Source: Actinostola sp. cb2023 (lineage: Eukaryota > Cnidaria > Anthozoa > Actiniaria > Actinostolidae). From it: a stretch of 64,000 nt of DNA. The stretch is taken from assembly GCA_033675265.1 (NCBI GenBank), contig JAUJYZ010000435.1:124001-188000 (forward strand). Reading direction: 5' to 3'. Position 1 is the stretch's first letter; every line of letters starts with the position of its first letter. The notes below the pieces were generated by a model that was given only the letters and a program-made list of their open reading frames with translations, ran no database searches and was not told the DNA's origin. A program made the position numbers and the translations under genes. Of the stretch, positions 1 to 10,772 are shown one piece after another.

Positions 1-769
1 CAAAAATATATTTCTCGGCATATAGTGGACCCATTAATTTGCACAAAAGCTCATTATAAAGATTATTTATTTGAGAATGTCTGGTGGGAAAGCGATATTT
101 GTTGCTTGCGTAGTTTTGGAGATGTAATTTTTTTAGCGACAGTGGTTGTAAAAATTTGGTGGCCGGAGTTGCAAACCTTTCCTAATTATATGTATGCTAG
201 AAACGGGTGAAATTTTCGATCGCTCAAAACTACTCAAAAACACAATTTCTTGCTCAGATAATTTCTACACCAAAGTGTTCTTTAATTATCAGACTACTGT
301 TGTGAAGACATTTTTGAGAATCTCATATCCTTTGAAGTCTTTCTAAGAGCTCATTCCTGAGACCATTCGAAAATCCAAACAATCAAACAAATATTCAATG
401 ACGTCACAGTCCACTGATTCTACGTTTGGGCTACCTGTGGTTTCAGGTACAAGGAATAGAGTTTCCTTATGATATGTAATGGCAATTTCCAAGAGCATTT
501 TTAGGTCAAGTGCTTGCTCTCAATAAAGCTAACAAAAATAAACCTACAAAAGAGCGATTCTAGGGTCTATATATAGTGTTCTGTCAATGCATTTCCTAGA
601 ATTTGTTGAAAACTCTATGGCGGTTTCATTGAATTGATGGCATTTTGGTGCATTACTAAACTATTTACAGGCTTATATGATACATGTATTACATTTACAA
701 AACTTATTTATTACATGCATACTGAGATTTACTCACTATAAATCCATGTAGTAAATTTTCGTTCGTTCA

Positions 770-860
770 CTGTTGCTAGCCAATCAGAGACCGCGAACGA
801 CGCTTTTCACGTGAGAAATATCGTTCGTCCAATCAGAGGCCGCGAACTACGTTTCTTCAC
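770..860. promoter_or_regulatory. Duplicated CCAATCAGAG module with CACGTG
   Basis: Two copies of CCAATCAGAG-(A/G)CCGCGAAC lie at 780 and 829, about 49 bp apart, with a TTTCACGTGAGAAA palindrome (CACGTG at 808-813) between them. CCAAT is the NF-Y core and CACGTG an E-box core, so a promoter-like role is possible. Similar ATTGGCT/CCAATCA modules recur in repeats across the window, so this may be transposon-derived rather than host regulation. Confidence 0.4.
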
Positions 861-1080
861 TGTTGATGGGTTTCCCGCCGTCTGTGTCGCACGTGTCTCA
901 GTGGCGGCTGCTTGCTTCATTCAACAAGATTTGTTGTTTGAGTAGCTAGTTGTTTTTATTAGTTATTTTCTAGCAACAACAAGTTTCGCGAGAATTTCAA
1001 ACAGTTTTCATGTGGGTTTTAAAATCTCAGTATGTATATAATAAACACAAAAATGCTTTGTACAATTTTTATTCACTCGT

Positions 1081-1142
1081 TATGAAGTATCAGAAAACTC
1101 ACTTGCTCGAGGACTCACTCATTCGTTTTCTGATACTTCATA
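1081..1142. repeat. Short hairpin (palindrome)
   Basis: TATGAAGTATCAGAAAAC is followed about 25 bp later by its reverse complement GTTTTCTGATACTTCATA. The loop contains ACTTGCTCGAGGACTC, a CTCG/CGAG-rich core seen in several other palindromes of this window. Confidence 0.7.
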
Positions 1143-1786
1143 ACTCGTGCATTAAAACCGTACGCTCGCATTTTCCATGAAGTATTCTCTATGTATTTCC
1201 AAGTTTGCTTATGCAAATTACTCCACCACTTCTGTATTCAGTAGATGTGATAAGAATACTAAAATGCTTTATTTTGATAAACATAGATTAGATGCATATT
1301 AATAATAGCATATTTTATCAACAAGAGTCGCAATAGATAGGCACTATTTTGATGGTCACAATAAAAGAAGTTGTTTGAAAATAAATCAAAGATTGTAGCA
1401 TGATATTAATATCCATTGATGAGTGAATGTTTTTCAATTCTAATATGTGGCATAATACATGTATGTATGGATGATTGACAGCACGCTTCATCGTGTACAG
1501 ACAACCTGCTGATTATGAAGTTTAATAAATAGGGTTTTATTATCAACACTACTGAGTATACTGTACTACAGCATAGCTAGATTACATGTACGGTATGTAC
1601 TGAAACATAATCCCTCTACAGGTATTGCAATATTAATAAACTACCGTACAGATAATCAGGTTTAGATTTCTATTACTCGGTAAAGCTGTGTCAAATAAAG
1701 ATACATTAAATATTAAGTTTATAAAAGAATAGTTTATATATCAACGTACAAATTCCATCATATCTGAGTGCATGTGTACATCGTAC

Positions 1787-1903
1787 CTTAGCAAAGTCCG
1801 ATACATCATACAATTCAATTGCATCGAACAGATCTTCTTCGCTGATGTTGAAGTATTGAGTACACGCTGTCAAAAAACTTTGTATGTTCTTTAAGCACAT
1901 GAA
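1787..1903 (-). CDS. Vav-like protein, coding exon 2 (CH domain, second part)
   Basis: This 117-nt exon (39 codons, phase 0 at both ends) is bounded by an AG acceptor (TTTTAG, minus strand) and a GTACG donor. It begins FMCLKNIQSFLTACTQYF and ends ELYDVSDFAK, matching the second half of the Vav calponin-homology domain (family pattern: LCLKNI..FL..C...F, ELF.AFDL.DV.DF.KV). In Vav proteins this domain is an autoinhibitory N-terminal module that restrains the DH-PH exchange activity toward Rho/Rac GTPases in the cytoplasm. It joins exon 1 at 2083-2334 in frame across a 179-nt intron. The DH, PH, C1, SH2 and SH3 parts lie beyond the left edge. Recognition rests on the sequence pattern only. Confidence 0.85.
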
Positions 1904-2082
1904 CTAAAACGATGAAGAGAATGAAAGTGAGCCTGTACACAGTCACAGGTCGAACCCACAGGTCACCACTCCTTTGCTGTGTTTATATCTCACACTAGAC
2001 GACACACAGGAAGGTACTTACGATTATAATGAACACTGTAATCAAGACTTTAAAGTGTTATTGATAAGTAAAGTCGTTATAC

Positions 2083-2334
2083 CTGAGACATTTGAGATTT
2101 CGTGTTCACGTCTTTGACAGCAGCAGGTTCAAGAGAATTGGCCAATTGACACAGAACAACACCATCTCGTAATGACTGAGCGAAGTCAAACAACGTTGAA
2201 TTGGGATCTGTTGCTCTACTTTGAGGTAGTAAAACTCGTAATTTAACCATCCAGTCTCTTGCAAGTTTCCATTCTTCGACATCTCGACAGCTAGATGAAC
2301 GGCCGGAAGCCGCTCGACTCCTACGAGCCGCCAT
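2083..2334 (-). CDS. Vav-like protein, first coding exon (CH domain start)
   Basis: The frame opens at an ATG at 2334 and runs 84 codons to a CAG|GTATAA donor at 2083/2082, phase 0. Residues 1-20 are a basic, serine-rich leader (MAARRSRAASGRSSS). From about residue 20 the calponin-homology domain starts: EEWKLARDWMVKLRVLLP, then FAQSLRDGVVLCQLANSLEP, then KSQMSQ at the junction. The L-RDGV-LCQL core is the classic CH signature, and the combination with exon 2 is Vav-specific rather than calponin- or filamin-like. The transcript runs leftward out of the window. The region to its right should hold its promoter, divergent from the CRYZ-like gene about 5 kb away. Which Vav-like paralogue it is cannot be said. 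Confidence 0.85.
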
Positions 2335-3592
2335 TTTGAAATGTTGACTAAAATCCCAAGCACCTTTGAGGCAAACAACACGAGTAGGATGGGAGGGGAG
2401 GCTGGGGCAAACAACACGAGTAGGTTGGGAGATTGGGAAGACGTGAAAGCTCTGACTCGAAGCAACGAGCTACAAGGTTAGTACGTCTCTAAACGAGTAT
2501 TAAGCAATGTTAAGCATGATCTTTGTCTACCTAGCGTGAGATTTGAGGTCCAAACGTGGCCTGAAGTGACTTTTAAAATAGAAGACCCATGGCCGCTCCT
2601 AATTAGCATAATAGTTGTACATTTATGTTTAAAGTAGCAAAATGGTTCACAATGATAGCAAATGCTTCAAGAAAGTTTGTCTATGAGTTTGAAGGTGAAA
2701 TAGTACATTCCTGCGAAGTTACGAGTACTTTATAGTGTGAAATAACATGAAAACGAGGCTCTAAAGGCCTTGGTTGATATTTTAAAATGATAAACACATA
2801 CAAAACTCTCTGTTTTTGATCCGTAGTAACTTCTTGAATATTAGGTCTATAAGTTTAACAACCCAACTTTCCAATTTTGTGTATTTTGAAGTACTCTTTC
2901 CGATGGCTGAAACAATTTGTACTGTAAAGGTTTTAGTTTGTCTATTTTAAACACAGGGAGCCCAAGCATAAATTCAGTAAAAAATAAAATTCCCATATAT
3001 ATGCTATATAGGTATGTGGCCCCAAATAGGGTATGGTTTTTGAACCTCCAGATCCTTAAATTGGGTACCATATTTTGCTTTTAGACCATAATATAAAATA
3101 TTCGATCTTTAATTTGGGTACACTTTTTTGATTTTGACTAAAAAATCCGCTTAGCATAACAGCCAGTGTATGCACTTCTGATATTAATTAGCGATTTAAT
3201 AATAATAATAATAATAATTAGCGATTTCCAAAGGAATACTATTAACTTTTATATTTCAGTGACAAATCCTTGGAAAGGGTATGAATTTTCCAATTCTTCA
3301 TCCTTACATAGGGTCAGGGTTTCGACATCCCAGGGGCACACCCCTATCCTAAATTTCCGGTAGTACACCCCCGGGAGAATACCCCACCACAAAGGGAAAC
3401 CACTGTCGGCTTCTTTGAAGAATGATGCATATGAACAAAAGAAACTTTAATCATTTTAATTTCCCGGGGTAACTTAATCAATAAAATCGATGATACGGAT
3501 TTATCAATTGATATCGATAATCGATGACCAATCGATGGTCCAAAAATTTGTGACTATATATCGATTGAAAAATCGTTATAATATAGCAATGA
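2335..3592. other. Intergenic, 5' of the Vav-like gene; includes GGGTATGG-type dispersed repeat
   Basis: No gene was recognised. The segment from about 3000 to 3400 contains AATAGGGTATGGTTTTTGA and AGGGTCAGGGTTTCGACA-type stretches ending in CACACCCCTA. These closely resemble 27530-27870, so it is a member of a dispersed repeat family. An AAT microsatellite sits near 3198-3218. Confidence 0.5.
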
Positions 3593-3770
3593 TATAACGC
3601 ACGCTCTGATTGGCTAGAGTTCTATGAACTACATTTGTATTTCCCCATGGGCTGCATGCTCTCGTCAACTTCCGACAGGCTTCGTCTGATCGCACGTGTG
3701 CGCTGTTCGAAATAACGCACACTCTCATTGGCTAAAATTGCTATGAACTATTTCCCCATGGGCTGTACAT
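3593..3770. repeat. Tandem duplication carrying ATTGGCTA and CCCCATGGGCTG
   Basis: Two imperfect copies about 120 bp apart each contain ATAACGCAC, CT(G/C)ATTGGCTA, TATGAACTA and TTTCCCCATGGGCTG (3593-3657 and 3712-3766). The ATTGGCTA is an inverted CCAAT box. Confidence 0.65.
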
Positions 3771-3864
3771 TTTCGGAGAACTCAACTCCACCGAGATAGT
3801 CGTGACTTTGAAGGTTTGTTTAACAAATCGAATTTGCTTTTCTATGGTCTAGCTAGCTGTACTC

Positions 3865-5251
3865 TTAACCCTTTGACACCCAGAGATTTATGAGGTTTTT
3901 AGTGATTTTCTGGACCTAATCACGCCATAGAAAATTTTGATTCCAAATAAGGGGTTTCCATGGAAATCTTGACAGTTCTGAAAGCCCACGGGCTCAGGTT
4001 CTGACACGTGTGCTGCCTTTCTTCTTTGGAGCTCGTCTGGGCACAGGCAGCCCAAGCAATAGACTTCTGGAGGCATGAAGAAAATTTTTATTTCAATAAA
4101 TTATATTAAAACTTATCTGAGTTGTTTATTGTGTCTTATTTTATCATTCTGTACAGTTTCAGCTCGATCCGAGGCCTATTTACGAAAATTTTCAATATCT
4201 GCTCCTCAGATATTGAAAATCTTCGTAAATAGGCCTCGGATCGAGCTGAAACTGTAAGTTTTAATATAATTTATTGAAATAAAAATGTTCTTCATAAAAG
4301 GCCTCCAGAAGTCTATTGCTTGGGCTGCCTGTGGTCGGGGCTGGTAGATCTTTCTACTTCAAGAAGGCCAATTTTGCATTTTAGAGTGTTTTATAGCCAT
4401 TATTCGCCACAGAAGCCTCCAGAACAGCATCATAAGCTTGACTGGCATGGTAGAGACCATTCTGGAAGGAATCAGGATTAAGATATGAATTCACGAAGAC
4501 ATATCGGCAGCTCGTTGAGATTTTCCATAATGGCGGACTCAAAGTGAAATCGTCGAATGTAATGGGTTTTGAAAAGCCTTGTTGGAAAACCTAATAAAGT
4601 ATGTATTCCGCATGTATTCCGCAGTCTCTCTGGTCTTTCTGTGGTGGATTCGAGGGCCTACAAAGGAATTTTTGGCGACTTTGGACTTGTAAAGAATGCA
4701 ACTGGTGCAATATTTTGCCTGTAGGACCGAGTGGCTCGACACTATAAAAAAGTCTAAAAAATGTAAAGGGCGGGATGCTTGCTGTCAAAAATTCCAGTAT
4801 GTTCCCGGCATCCTTTTCGGGCATGCAGAAGGAAAACATGTGTTTGCGAAAGTGGTCCTAAGGAAATGGCTATTATGTTCTGCAAGTTAAGGAAGAGAGA
4901 GAGAAAAATTCACGACTTTATCAAGAAGAGAGATGGAAGTTTGCCGAGAAAGTGGTGTTTTGTTTCACAATGATGTATTTTGGAAGAAAATCCAAGTCAA
5001 ATGTCGTTCATTTTCGAGGTGTGAAATTGCATCAATTAGACACAATTAGATAACTCTTCAAATTTTAACTTCAAGTAAACTGACTTACAGATCCGATTTC
5101 TGGGCATTAGTTCTTGACAATTTGTTCTTCATAGCTAAATCAATCATCTGGACATGAGATCGATGTTGCGAAAATTCAGAAAGTTCAAATTTTTCAAAGC
5201 AGTATCGATTTTTACGGGCGGTTTCAGGCGCCGTGGGAGTCAAAGGGTTAA
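3865..5251. mobile_element. piggyBac-like non-autonomous element (TTAA target duplication)
   Basis: The left end reads TTAA-CCCTTTGACACCCAGAG and the right end GGGAGTCAAAGGG-TTAA, giving terminal inverted repeats of about 14 bp that start with CCC and flanking TTAA duplications (3865-3868, 5248-5251). TTAA targets and CCCT-type termini are hallmarks of piggyBac elements. The 1379-bp interior has only short frames, and I could not identify a transposase, so it looks like a non-autonomous or eroded copy. A strong palindrome (4042-4333) is nested inside. The element sits between the two divergent host genes. Confidence 0.75.
4042..4333. repeat. Large palindrome nested in the piggyBac-like element
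   Basis: The outer arms are CACAGGCAGCCCAAGCAATA and its reverse complement ending in GGGCTGCCTGTG. Inner arms include TTTCAGCTCGATCCGAGGCC and GGCCTCGGATCGAGCTGAAA. The centre lies near 4203 at a TCTGCTCCTCAGA turn. The left arm carries an extra stretch of roughly 45 bp, so it is not perfectly symmetrical. It fits a foldback/MITE-type insertion. Confidence 0.75.
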
Positions 5252-6814
5252 AATATTTTTCCACTGACTTGACATTTTCCTACCAAAAACTATTCAAAAC
5301 AATAAGTCTACCTAAGGACTTAGGGGGGAGAGTGTTTGTTACAGACCTCAAAAGCCCAATTTTAACATATGTCACAAAGTCAAAGTTGGGGGAGTGGTCA
5401 TTGTGAAATTTTGACTTCAGAGAAGAAGTAGTTGTCGTGGATGTTAGTCAGACCATAACTATGGTCAGACCAATGGTCACATTCACCCTATGGTGATCCG
5501 GGGTGGGAGTGATGCTTGTCACATGACTAACTCTAGCCCTAGTTTCCAGAACTTAACCCTAAGGCAAAAAAAATAAACCTCAGCCTGAATCGTTACCCTA
5601 ACCCTAGTTTTGAGTTAACATCAACCCTAACTTCTTCCCGGGGTGTCAAAGGTCCTTGTCACGTGACCTCATATTTGTTCTCCTACCATATGATGTCAGG
5701 AAATGATCAAAACTCAAGTGGAACCTGACAAGCGTAGTGAGTGGCTTCACTGCAAAGTTTTGATCATTTTCTGACGTCATTTCTATGGTCGATAAGAGTA
5801 CAGACCATAGAAGAGTGAATTCGATTTGTTTGTTTTTTTACAACAATATTTACTCAGGAAAGCAGAAAAGGCTCCCAAAACAACAAATAAATTTAAAAGA
5901 AAAACTGATTCAAGCGTGTGCTGGTTCCATGCGCGAGCAAAACGTCATTCTATGCATCTGTCCTCTTATCGACAATGGCTCTTATCCAATCAGCTCGCGA
6001 GAAATTTGACAAATGTTGTAAAACTGTCTTTCCTTCACGTACACATCAAACCTAGCAATCAAAGAATGAGTGCCCTGAGCCGCTACATGCAGTCAATCAG
6101 TGAAACAAGCGCATACGATTGGCAGCATTGTGGGCCGGTGCATCATGGGCCAAAAACTACATAGATGAAGTTACGTAAAGGCAACCGTTTTGAGTAGTAT
6201 TCTGGTCAATAAAATTAAAAGACTTCTAGTTCTAGAAGTAATGTTTCAAAGCCGAGAATGAGGACTAGATGGGGTTGGAAACCCCATCTAGTCCGAATTC
6301 GAGGCTTTGGAACGACTTCTCATACTCATTAATTATTACATACAATGACCTAAAGGCAATAAATAAAGAGTTCCACATTTTTTTAGCCCGGAAAAGCAAG
6401 AATTCCGGTCTTTGCATATGCTCTCCTCATGCGCAGAGTCGAGGACATCGTATCCCACATGTGTTGGACTCTTGAGTAGCATGGAGTAGAGCCTGCTTTC
6501 AGATTGAAGTGAATTCGGACAGAGTGGTATTACCTCTACTCTGTCCAAGATCCCAATGATTGTTGAGGGACGATTAGTTCTAATAATTAGAACTCATGAT
6601 AAATACTGGGGAGAGTAACTGGAAATTTTTCCAGTAACTGGAAAAATAACTGGAAAAATTTCCAGTTACTCTCCCCAGTACTTTCCATACTTTCCAGTTA
6701 CATCACATGGTCTGATTCTGCACATTTGATTGGCTGGTTGTCTCATGAATAATTAATGAGTATGAGAATCTTCTATCATCATATTGCTTGTATTTGGTGA
6801 ATTGGGTAAGTCAC
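5252..6814. other. Intergenic sequence with two hairpins, upstream of the CRYZ-like gene
   Basis: No gene was recognised. Two palindromes are clear. At 6245-6311, GACTAGATGGGG is followed by GGAAA and CCCCATCTAGTC inside weaker outer arms. At 6604-6680, TACTGGGGAGAGTAACTGG is followed by its reverse complement. CCAAT-type sites lie at 5986 (CCAATCAGCTCG) and 6726 (TTGATTGGCTGG). The open frames at 5785-6164 have no recognisable domain. Confidence 0.5.
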
Positions 6815-7210
6815 AGTAGACACATGTACCTATTAGGTGCCTATTGTATACCACTAGCTATAGCTAACTATAGTAGCAGTGGACACATGTACCTATTAGG
6901 TGCCTATTGTATACCACTAGCTATAGCTAACTATAGTAGCAGTGGACACATGTACCTATTAGGTGCCTATTGTATACCACTAGCTGTACCTATTAGGTGC
7001 CTATTGTATACCACTAGCTATAGCTAACTATAGTAGCAGTAGACACATTGTACCTATTAGGTGCCTATTGTATACCACTAGCTATATAGCTAACTATAGT
7101 AGCAGTGGACACATGTACCTATTAGGTGCCTATTGTATACCACTAGCTATATAGCTAACTATAGTAGCAGTAGACACATGTACCTATTAGGTGCCTATTG
7201 TATACATAGA
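6815..7210. repeat. 63-bp minisatellite just upstream of CRYZ-like exon 1
   Basis: About six copies of a unit containing CACATGTACCTATTAGGTGC, CTATTGTATACCACTAGC and TATAGCTAACTATAGTAGCA, with a 63-bp period (6821, 6884, 6947), plus some truncated units. It ends about 110 bp before the exon and so lies in the 5' flank, 5' UTR or an upstream intron. Confidence 0.85.
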
Positions 7211-7319
7211 CATAGACTTTTATTTACCACTAGCTATAGCTGGCTAGAAGCAGTGAACCCATGTATTTACATGTATATGTATTGAGTTACCTATTTTGTT
7301 ATTTCTATTGTTAAATTAG

Positions 7320-7427
7320 ATGTGTGCAGCACAGGTGATGAGAGCTATCCGTGTATCTGAGTTTGGTGGAACTGAAGTGCTTAGATTACTAAAAGATGTC
7401 CCTGTACCCATGGCTGATAAAGGACAG
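7320..7427 (+). CDS. CRYZ: Zeta-crystallin-type quinone oxidoreductase, exon 1
   Basis: This 36-codon exon starts at ATG 7320 (MCAAQVMRAIRVSEFGG) and ends KDVPVPMADKGQ at a CAG|GTATAT donor, phase 0. An in-frame alternative start is ATG 7338 (MRAIRV). The 7320 ATG is directly preceded by TTAG, so it may also be the 5' edge of an exon. The family reduces quinones such as 9,10-phenanthrenequinone with NADPH in the cytosol and belongs to the zinc-free medium-chain dehydrogenase/reductase superfamily. MRA-RV-EFGG-EVL is the conserved N-terminal strand pair. The last 33 nt plus the donor are copied about nine more times in intron 1. Confidence 0.93.
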
Positions 7428-8012
7428 GTATATATACCCACCTTCTAAATACTAAAGGATGTCCCTGTACCCATGGCTGATAAAGGACTTGTAGGTATAT
7501 ATACCCACCTTCTAAATACTAAAGGATGTCCCTGTACCCATGGCTGATAAAGGGCAGGTATATATACCCACCTTCTAAATACTAAAGGATGTCCCTGTAC
7601 CCATGGCTATTAAAGGGCAGGTATATATACCCACCTTCTAAATACTAAAGGATGTCCCTGTACCCATGGCTGATAAGGGCAGGTATATATACCCACCTTC
7701 TAAATACTAAAGGATGTCCCTGTACCCATGGCTGATAAAGGGCAGGTATATATACCCACCTTCTAAATACTAAAGGATGTCCCTGTACCCATGGCTGATA
7801 AAGGGCAGGTATATATACCCACCTTCTAAATACTAAAGGATGTCCCTGTACCCATGGCTGATAAAGGACAGGTATACATACCCACCTTCTAAATACTAAA
7901 AGATGTCCCTGTACCCATGGCTGATAAAGGGCAGGTATACACACCCACCTTCTAAATACTAAAGGATGCCCCTGTACCCATGGCTGATAAAGAACAGGCA
8001 TATATTCCCACA
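7381..8012. repeat. 63-bp minisatellite made of copies of the exon 1 3' end plus splice donor
   Basis: From the exon's own copy of GATGTCCCTGTACCCATGGC (near 7395), the unit repeats at 7458, 7525, 7588 and onward, about ten copies with a mostly 63-bp period. Each unit contains the coding end KDVPVPMADKG-, a CAG|GTATAT-type donor and the first intron bases CCCACCTTCTAAATACTAAA. Most copies keep GT after CAG (or TAG); the last has changed to CAGGCA. In exon frame each following unit meets TAA within seven codons. The 122-residue frame on the opposite strand is a by-product of the 63-bp period. Confidence 0.9.
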
Positions 8013-8119
8013 TTCTTAATTACTAAAGGATATCCTGGATCCAGCTTCTTATTTATCACATTTATTCCATATTGTAGTTAATACAGATTGCTGAAGTTAG
8101 CTTTTTGTTACTCCATCAG

Positions 8120-8272
8120 GTGCTGATTAAGTTAGCTGCCGCAGGAGTAAACCCAGTTGATACTTATATTAGAAGTGGTATGTATGCCAGCAAGCCAGCA
8201 TTACCATATACACCTGGTCAAAATGGTGCAGGAGTTGTGCAACAAGTAGGAGAAGGTGTTACACAGCACAAG
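8120..8272 (+). CDS. CRYZ: Zeta-crystallin-type quinone oxidoreductase, exon 2
   Basis: This 51-codon exon (phase 0/0) lies between CCATCAG|GTGCTG and CACAAG|GTAACA. It encodes [20 protein letters not shown], then [32 protein letters not shown] and LPYTPG-(D/N)-AGVV are the family's catalytic-domain landmarks; the tyrosine of the DTYIRSG segment lines the active site in characterised members. Usual family proteins have D where GQNGAG has N. No zinc-binding cysteines are seen, as expected for this branch. Confidence 0.95.
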
Positions 8273-8440
8273 GTAACAAGACAATAGTTTGGAAGCCTAC
8301 ATTGTATATAGGCCTGTCACGACCAGAGACAAGGTTTAACCCATCCTTGGAAATCCAGGGCTACTCCAGATTGAGATGGAGAAGGTATGGAGATGGTGGG
8401 AGAGGCGAGGGAAGTAAAGGGGACGAAAAACAGCAATTGT

Positions 8441-8812
8441 TAAATAACACTAGGCCATTGTTAAATAGCAGTTAGGCCATTGTTAAATAACACTAGGCCA
8501 TTTTTAAATAACACTAGGCCATTGTTAAATAACACTAGGCCATTGTTAAATAACACTAGGCCATTGTTAAATAACACTAGGCCATTGTTAAATAACACTA
8601 GGCCATTGTTAAATAACACTAGGCCATTGTTAAATAACACTAGGCCATTGTTAAATAACACTAGGCCATTGTTAAATAACACTAGGCCATTGTTAAATAA
8701 CACTAGGCCATTGTTAAATAACACTAGGCCATTGTAAATAACACTAGGCCATTGTTAAATAACACTAGGCCATTGTTAAATAACACTAGGCCATTGTTAA
8801 ATAGGCCACTAG
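8441..8812. repeat. 21-bp minisatellite in CRYZ-like intron 2
   Basis: Roughly 17 copies of a 21-bp unit, AGGCCATTGTTAAATAACACT, with few substitutions. Because 21 is divisible by three, open frames appear on both strands (LNNTRPL and LFNNGLV repeats); these are not genes. It abuts the left end of the Gypsy remnant. Confidence 0.95.
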
Positions 8813-9333
8813 CACTAACACTAGTCGGAAGTTGTTAGATTTGTCTGGGCTTCTTGTTACCATACCTTTGGCATTCGTCACACCTTTGGACCATCTTGTA
8901 GCTTTGGCTAATACACAATGCGTCTTGTTCGCTGGAGTGTTGTGGCGAGACCTTGATGTGCGTCATATAGGCGATCGAGGGTTCCTGTAGGAATGATTAC
9001 TCTGTTGCCTTTCATGACAAGTCCGTCAATTCATCTCAGAAGTACCAATATGGATGTACATTGTAGGTGTTGTGGTAAATCTTGCATGCTATCTGGCCAA
9101 CCAGTGATGATCTGATCAGTTCACTCAGCCAAGGTGGAATTCGCTATTGTCTCCTCTTACAGGGATTTGAGTCGAGTTGTTGGAATAGTTCGCTTCAGCA
9201 GGTGTGAGTGCTTTGCTTTTTGCTGAGGAAGCGCACAGGTTTGTCATCTTGGATTAGAACTGCACCAAGACAAGATCAGTCTCTATGACATCTGATTTAC
9301 TTGGGTCGTAATTGATTAGCTTAATTAAAGGCA

Positions 9334-9895
9334 TTAGCGATGTCTTTCTTGATTGTATGTATCTAGTTCCTTCTGCATGTCACTGGTCCATATGAAGCGC
9401 GTGTCACGTTTCAGCAGACTGCGCACGAGATGAGTCTTCTTGGTCAAGTTGGGGATGAACGTAGACATAAAGTGCACTGTAGCCAGTAGGCTTTGCAGCT
9501 CTTGTTTGTCTGTTGGGGCAGCGGACCTTCTTTGGACACGGCACGACACCTTGCGGAGTGTCAATACGTCGAAAGTATTCAATTTGCTGTTTCTTGACGA
9601 CGTTTAAGCCCTGCTTGTTGTGCTTTCTCGACAGTCTCCAGTAGGTGGATGTCATGACGCTCTTCTGTTGATACTTGTACCCTGACATCATCTGCACATG
9701 GGATGTGCCGGGGATGCCAGAGAAGACTATCCATGTGCTCGCAGAAGATTTCTGAAGACGCCGACAGTCCAAACGGTAGACCTATGAAGCAGTACTTCTT
9801 AAATGGTGTGTTGAACGCGGTGAGAAGCTGACTCTGTTCAACAAGCTGTTTGGTCCAGTACCCATTCTTTGCATCAAGTGTCGAGAAGTACTTGT
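9334..9895 (-). pseudogene. Ty3/Gypsy RT catalytic and RNase H-proximal fragment (broken)
   Basis: The minus-strand frame reads TLDAKNGYWTKQL, then a GLPFGLSASSEIF strand, then an ADDVRV motif where the (Y/C)xDD catalytic core is expected; here the first residue is cysteine (CADD). A second frame continues with PTDKQELQSLL and THLVRSLLKRDTRFIWTSDM, the linker typical of Gypsy elements between RT and RNase H. At least one frameshift separates the two parts, so this is a pseudogene. Confidence 0.75.
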
Positions 9896-10772
9896 AAAGG
9901 GGAGACTAGCTGAGGTAGTTGGAAGTTTATTGGTCTTCTTCTAGGTTTGCTCTTCTCCCTTAGCTTAATCTTACATGTAGTGAGCTTATATAATTGTAAA
10001 CTATATGAGATGAGTGATTGACGTTTGTTGTCAATCACTGTCTGAACTATAGCAGGAAGGGCAACATCATTGGTTGCAACGATGTTGACGTTCATGACTA
10101 ATCTACGTAATGAGGAGAAGGTAAACAAGCTGAGAACGATAGTTCTATCAAAAGGAGGTATGTTATTTAGGTAACAAAAGTAGATAAATCTTATATCACT
10201 AAATAGTAAAAATGCTTGTGCATCTGTTGGTACAGAAATATTCTTATGTCAAATGATGACTAACTCAGAGTAGACTAGTGAAGATCGTACGAGAGTTGTC
10301 CTCGTGATATGCAAGTAGGAGGATCTAGGGAAGCTAAGGGGACACGCCTACGGCAGGTGTACCCATTTCGTAGTACGTGGCTCCTTGTGCACCTATGTGG
10401 TTTCAGGTGTGCTAAGGTGTAAAACAAGGTCAACACTAATTTAGAAAATAGGAAACTTACGAAATCTAGCATCTTCACATACTGACCATTCTTGAAGCTG
10501 TGCAGGGCATCCTCCCAAGATGCAGTGTAGTAGACGTATTTATTCAGATTTCTTGTCTCAAAACATAAACGCAGAGTGCCATTACTCTTGACGAGGATTA
10601 CCAGGTTGTATACCCAATCAGTTGCTTCTGGACAGGCTCGGATGATTCTTTACTGCTCCATCTTGTCTAGCTCTTTCTTTAACTCTGACATTACACTTCG
10701 AGAAGCTGTGTTGGTTTCGCGTCTGGTGTGAGTTTGAAGTCAGCTTCACCTTCAAAGAGACCGACCCGACCA

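Larger units (their letters stand above)
1..1786. other. Gene-free sequence downstream of Vav-like exon 2
   Basis: No coding exon could be recognised. This should be intron or later exons of the Vav-like gene on the minus strand, but I did not find the next calponin-homology exon here. It contains the CCAAT/CACGTG duplication near 770-860 and a short hairpin at 1081-1142. The open frame near position 25 on the plus strand is short and has no recognisable motif. Confidence 0.5.

Noticed and set aside
2106..2465. 119-codon minus-strand frame overlapping Vav exon 1
   Set aside because: A different frame from the recognisable CH domain and without a recognisable motif; a shadow frame.
4591..4890. 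piggyBac transposase C-terminal zinc finger
   Set aside because: A few cysteines occur in the frames, but their spacing does not fit the C-terminal cysteine-rich domain and no DDD core was found.
7645..8013. 122-codon frame antisense to CRYZ-like intron 1
   Set aside because: It is the reverse strand of the junction-copy minisatellite with a 63-bp period.
8461..8737. LFNNGLV/LNNTRPL repeat proteins
   Set aside because: A 21-bp tandem repeat stays open in several frames simply because 21 is divisible by three.
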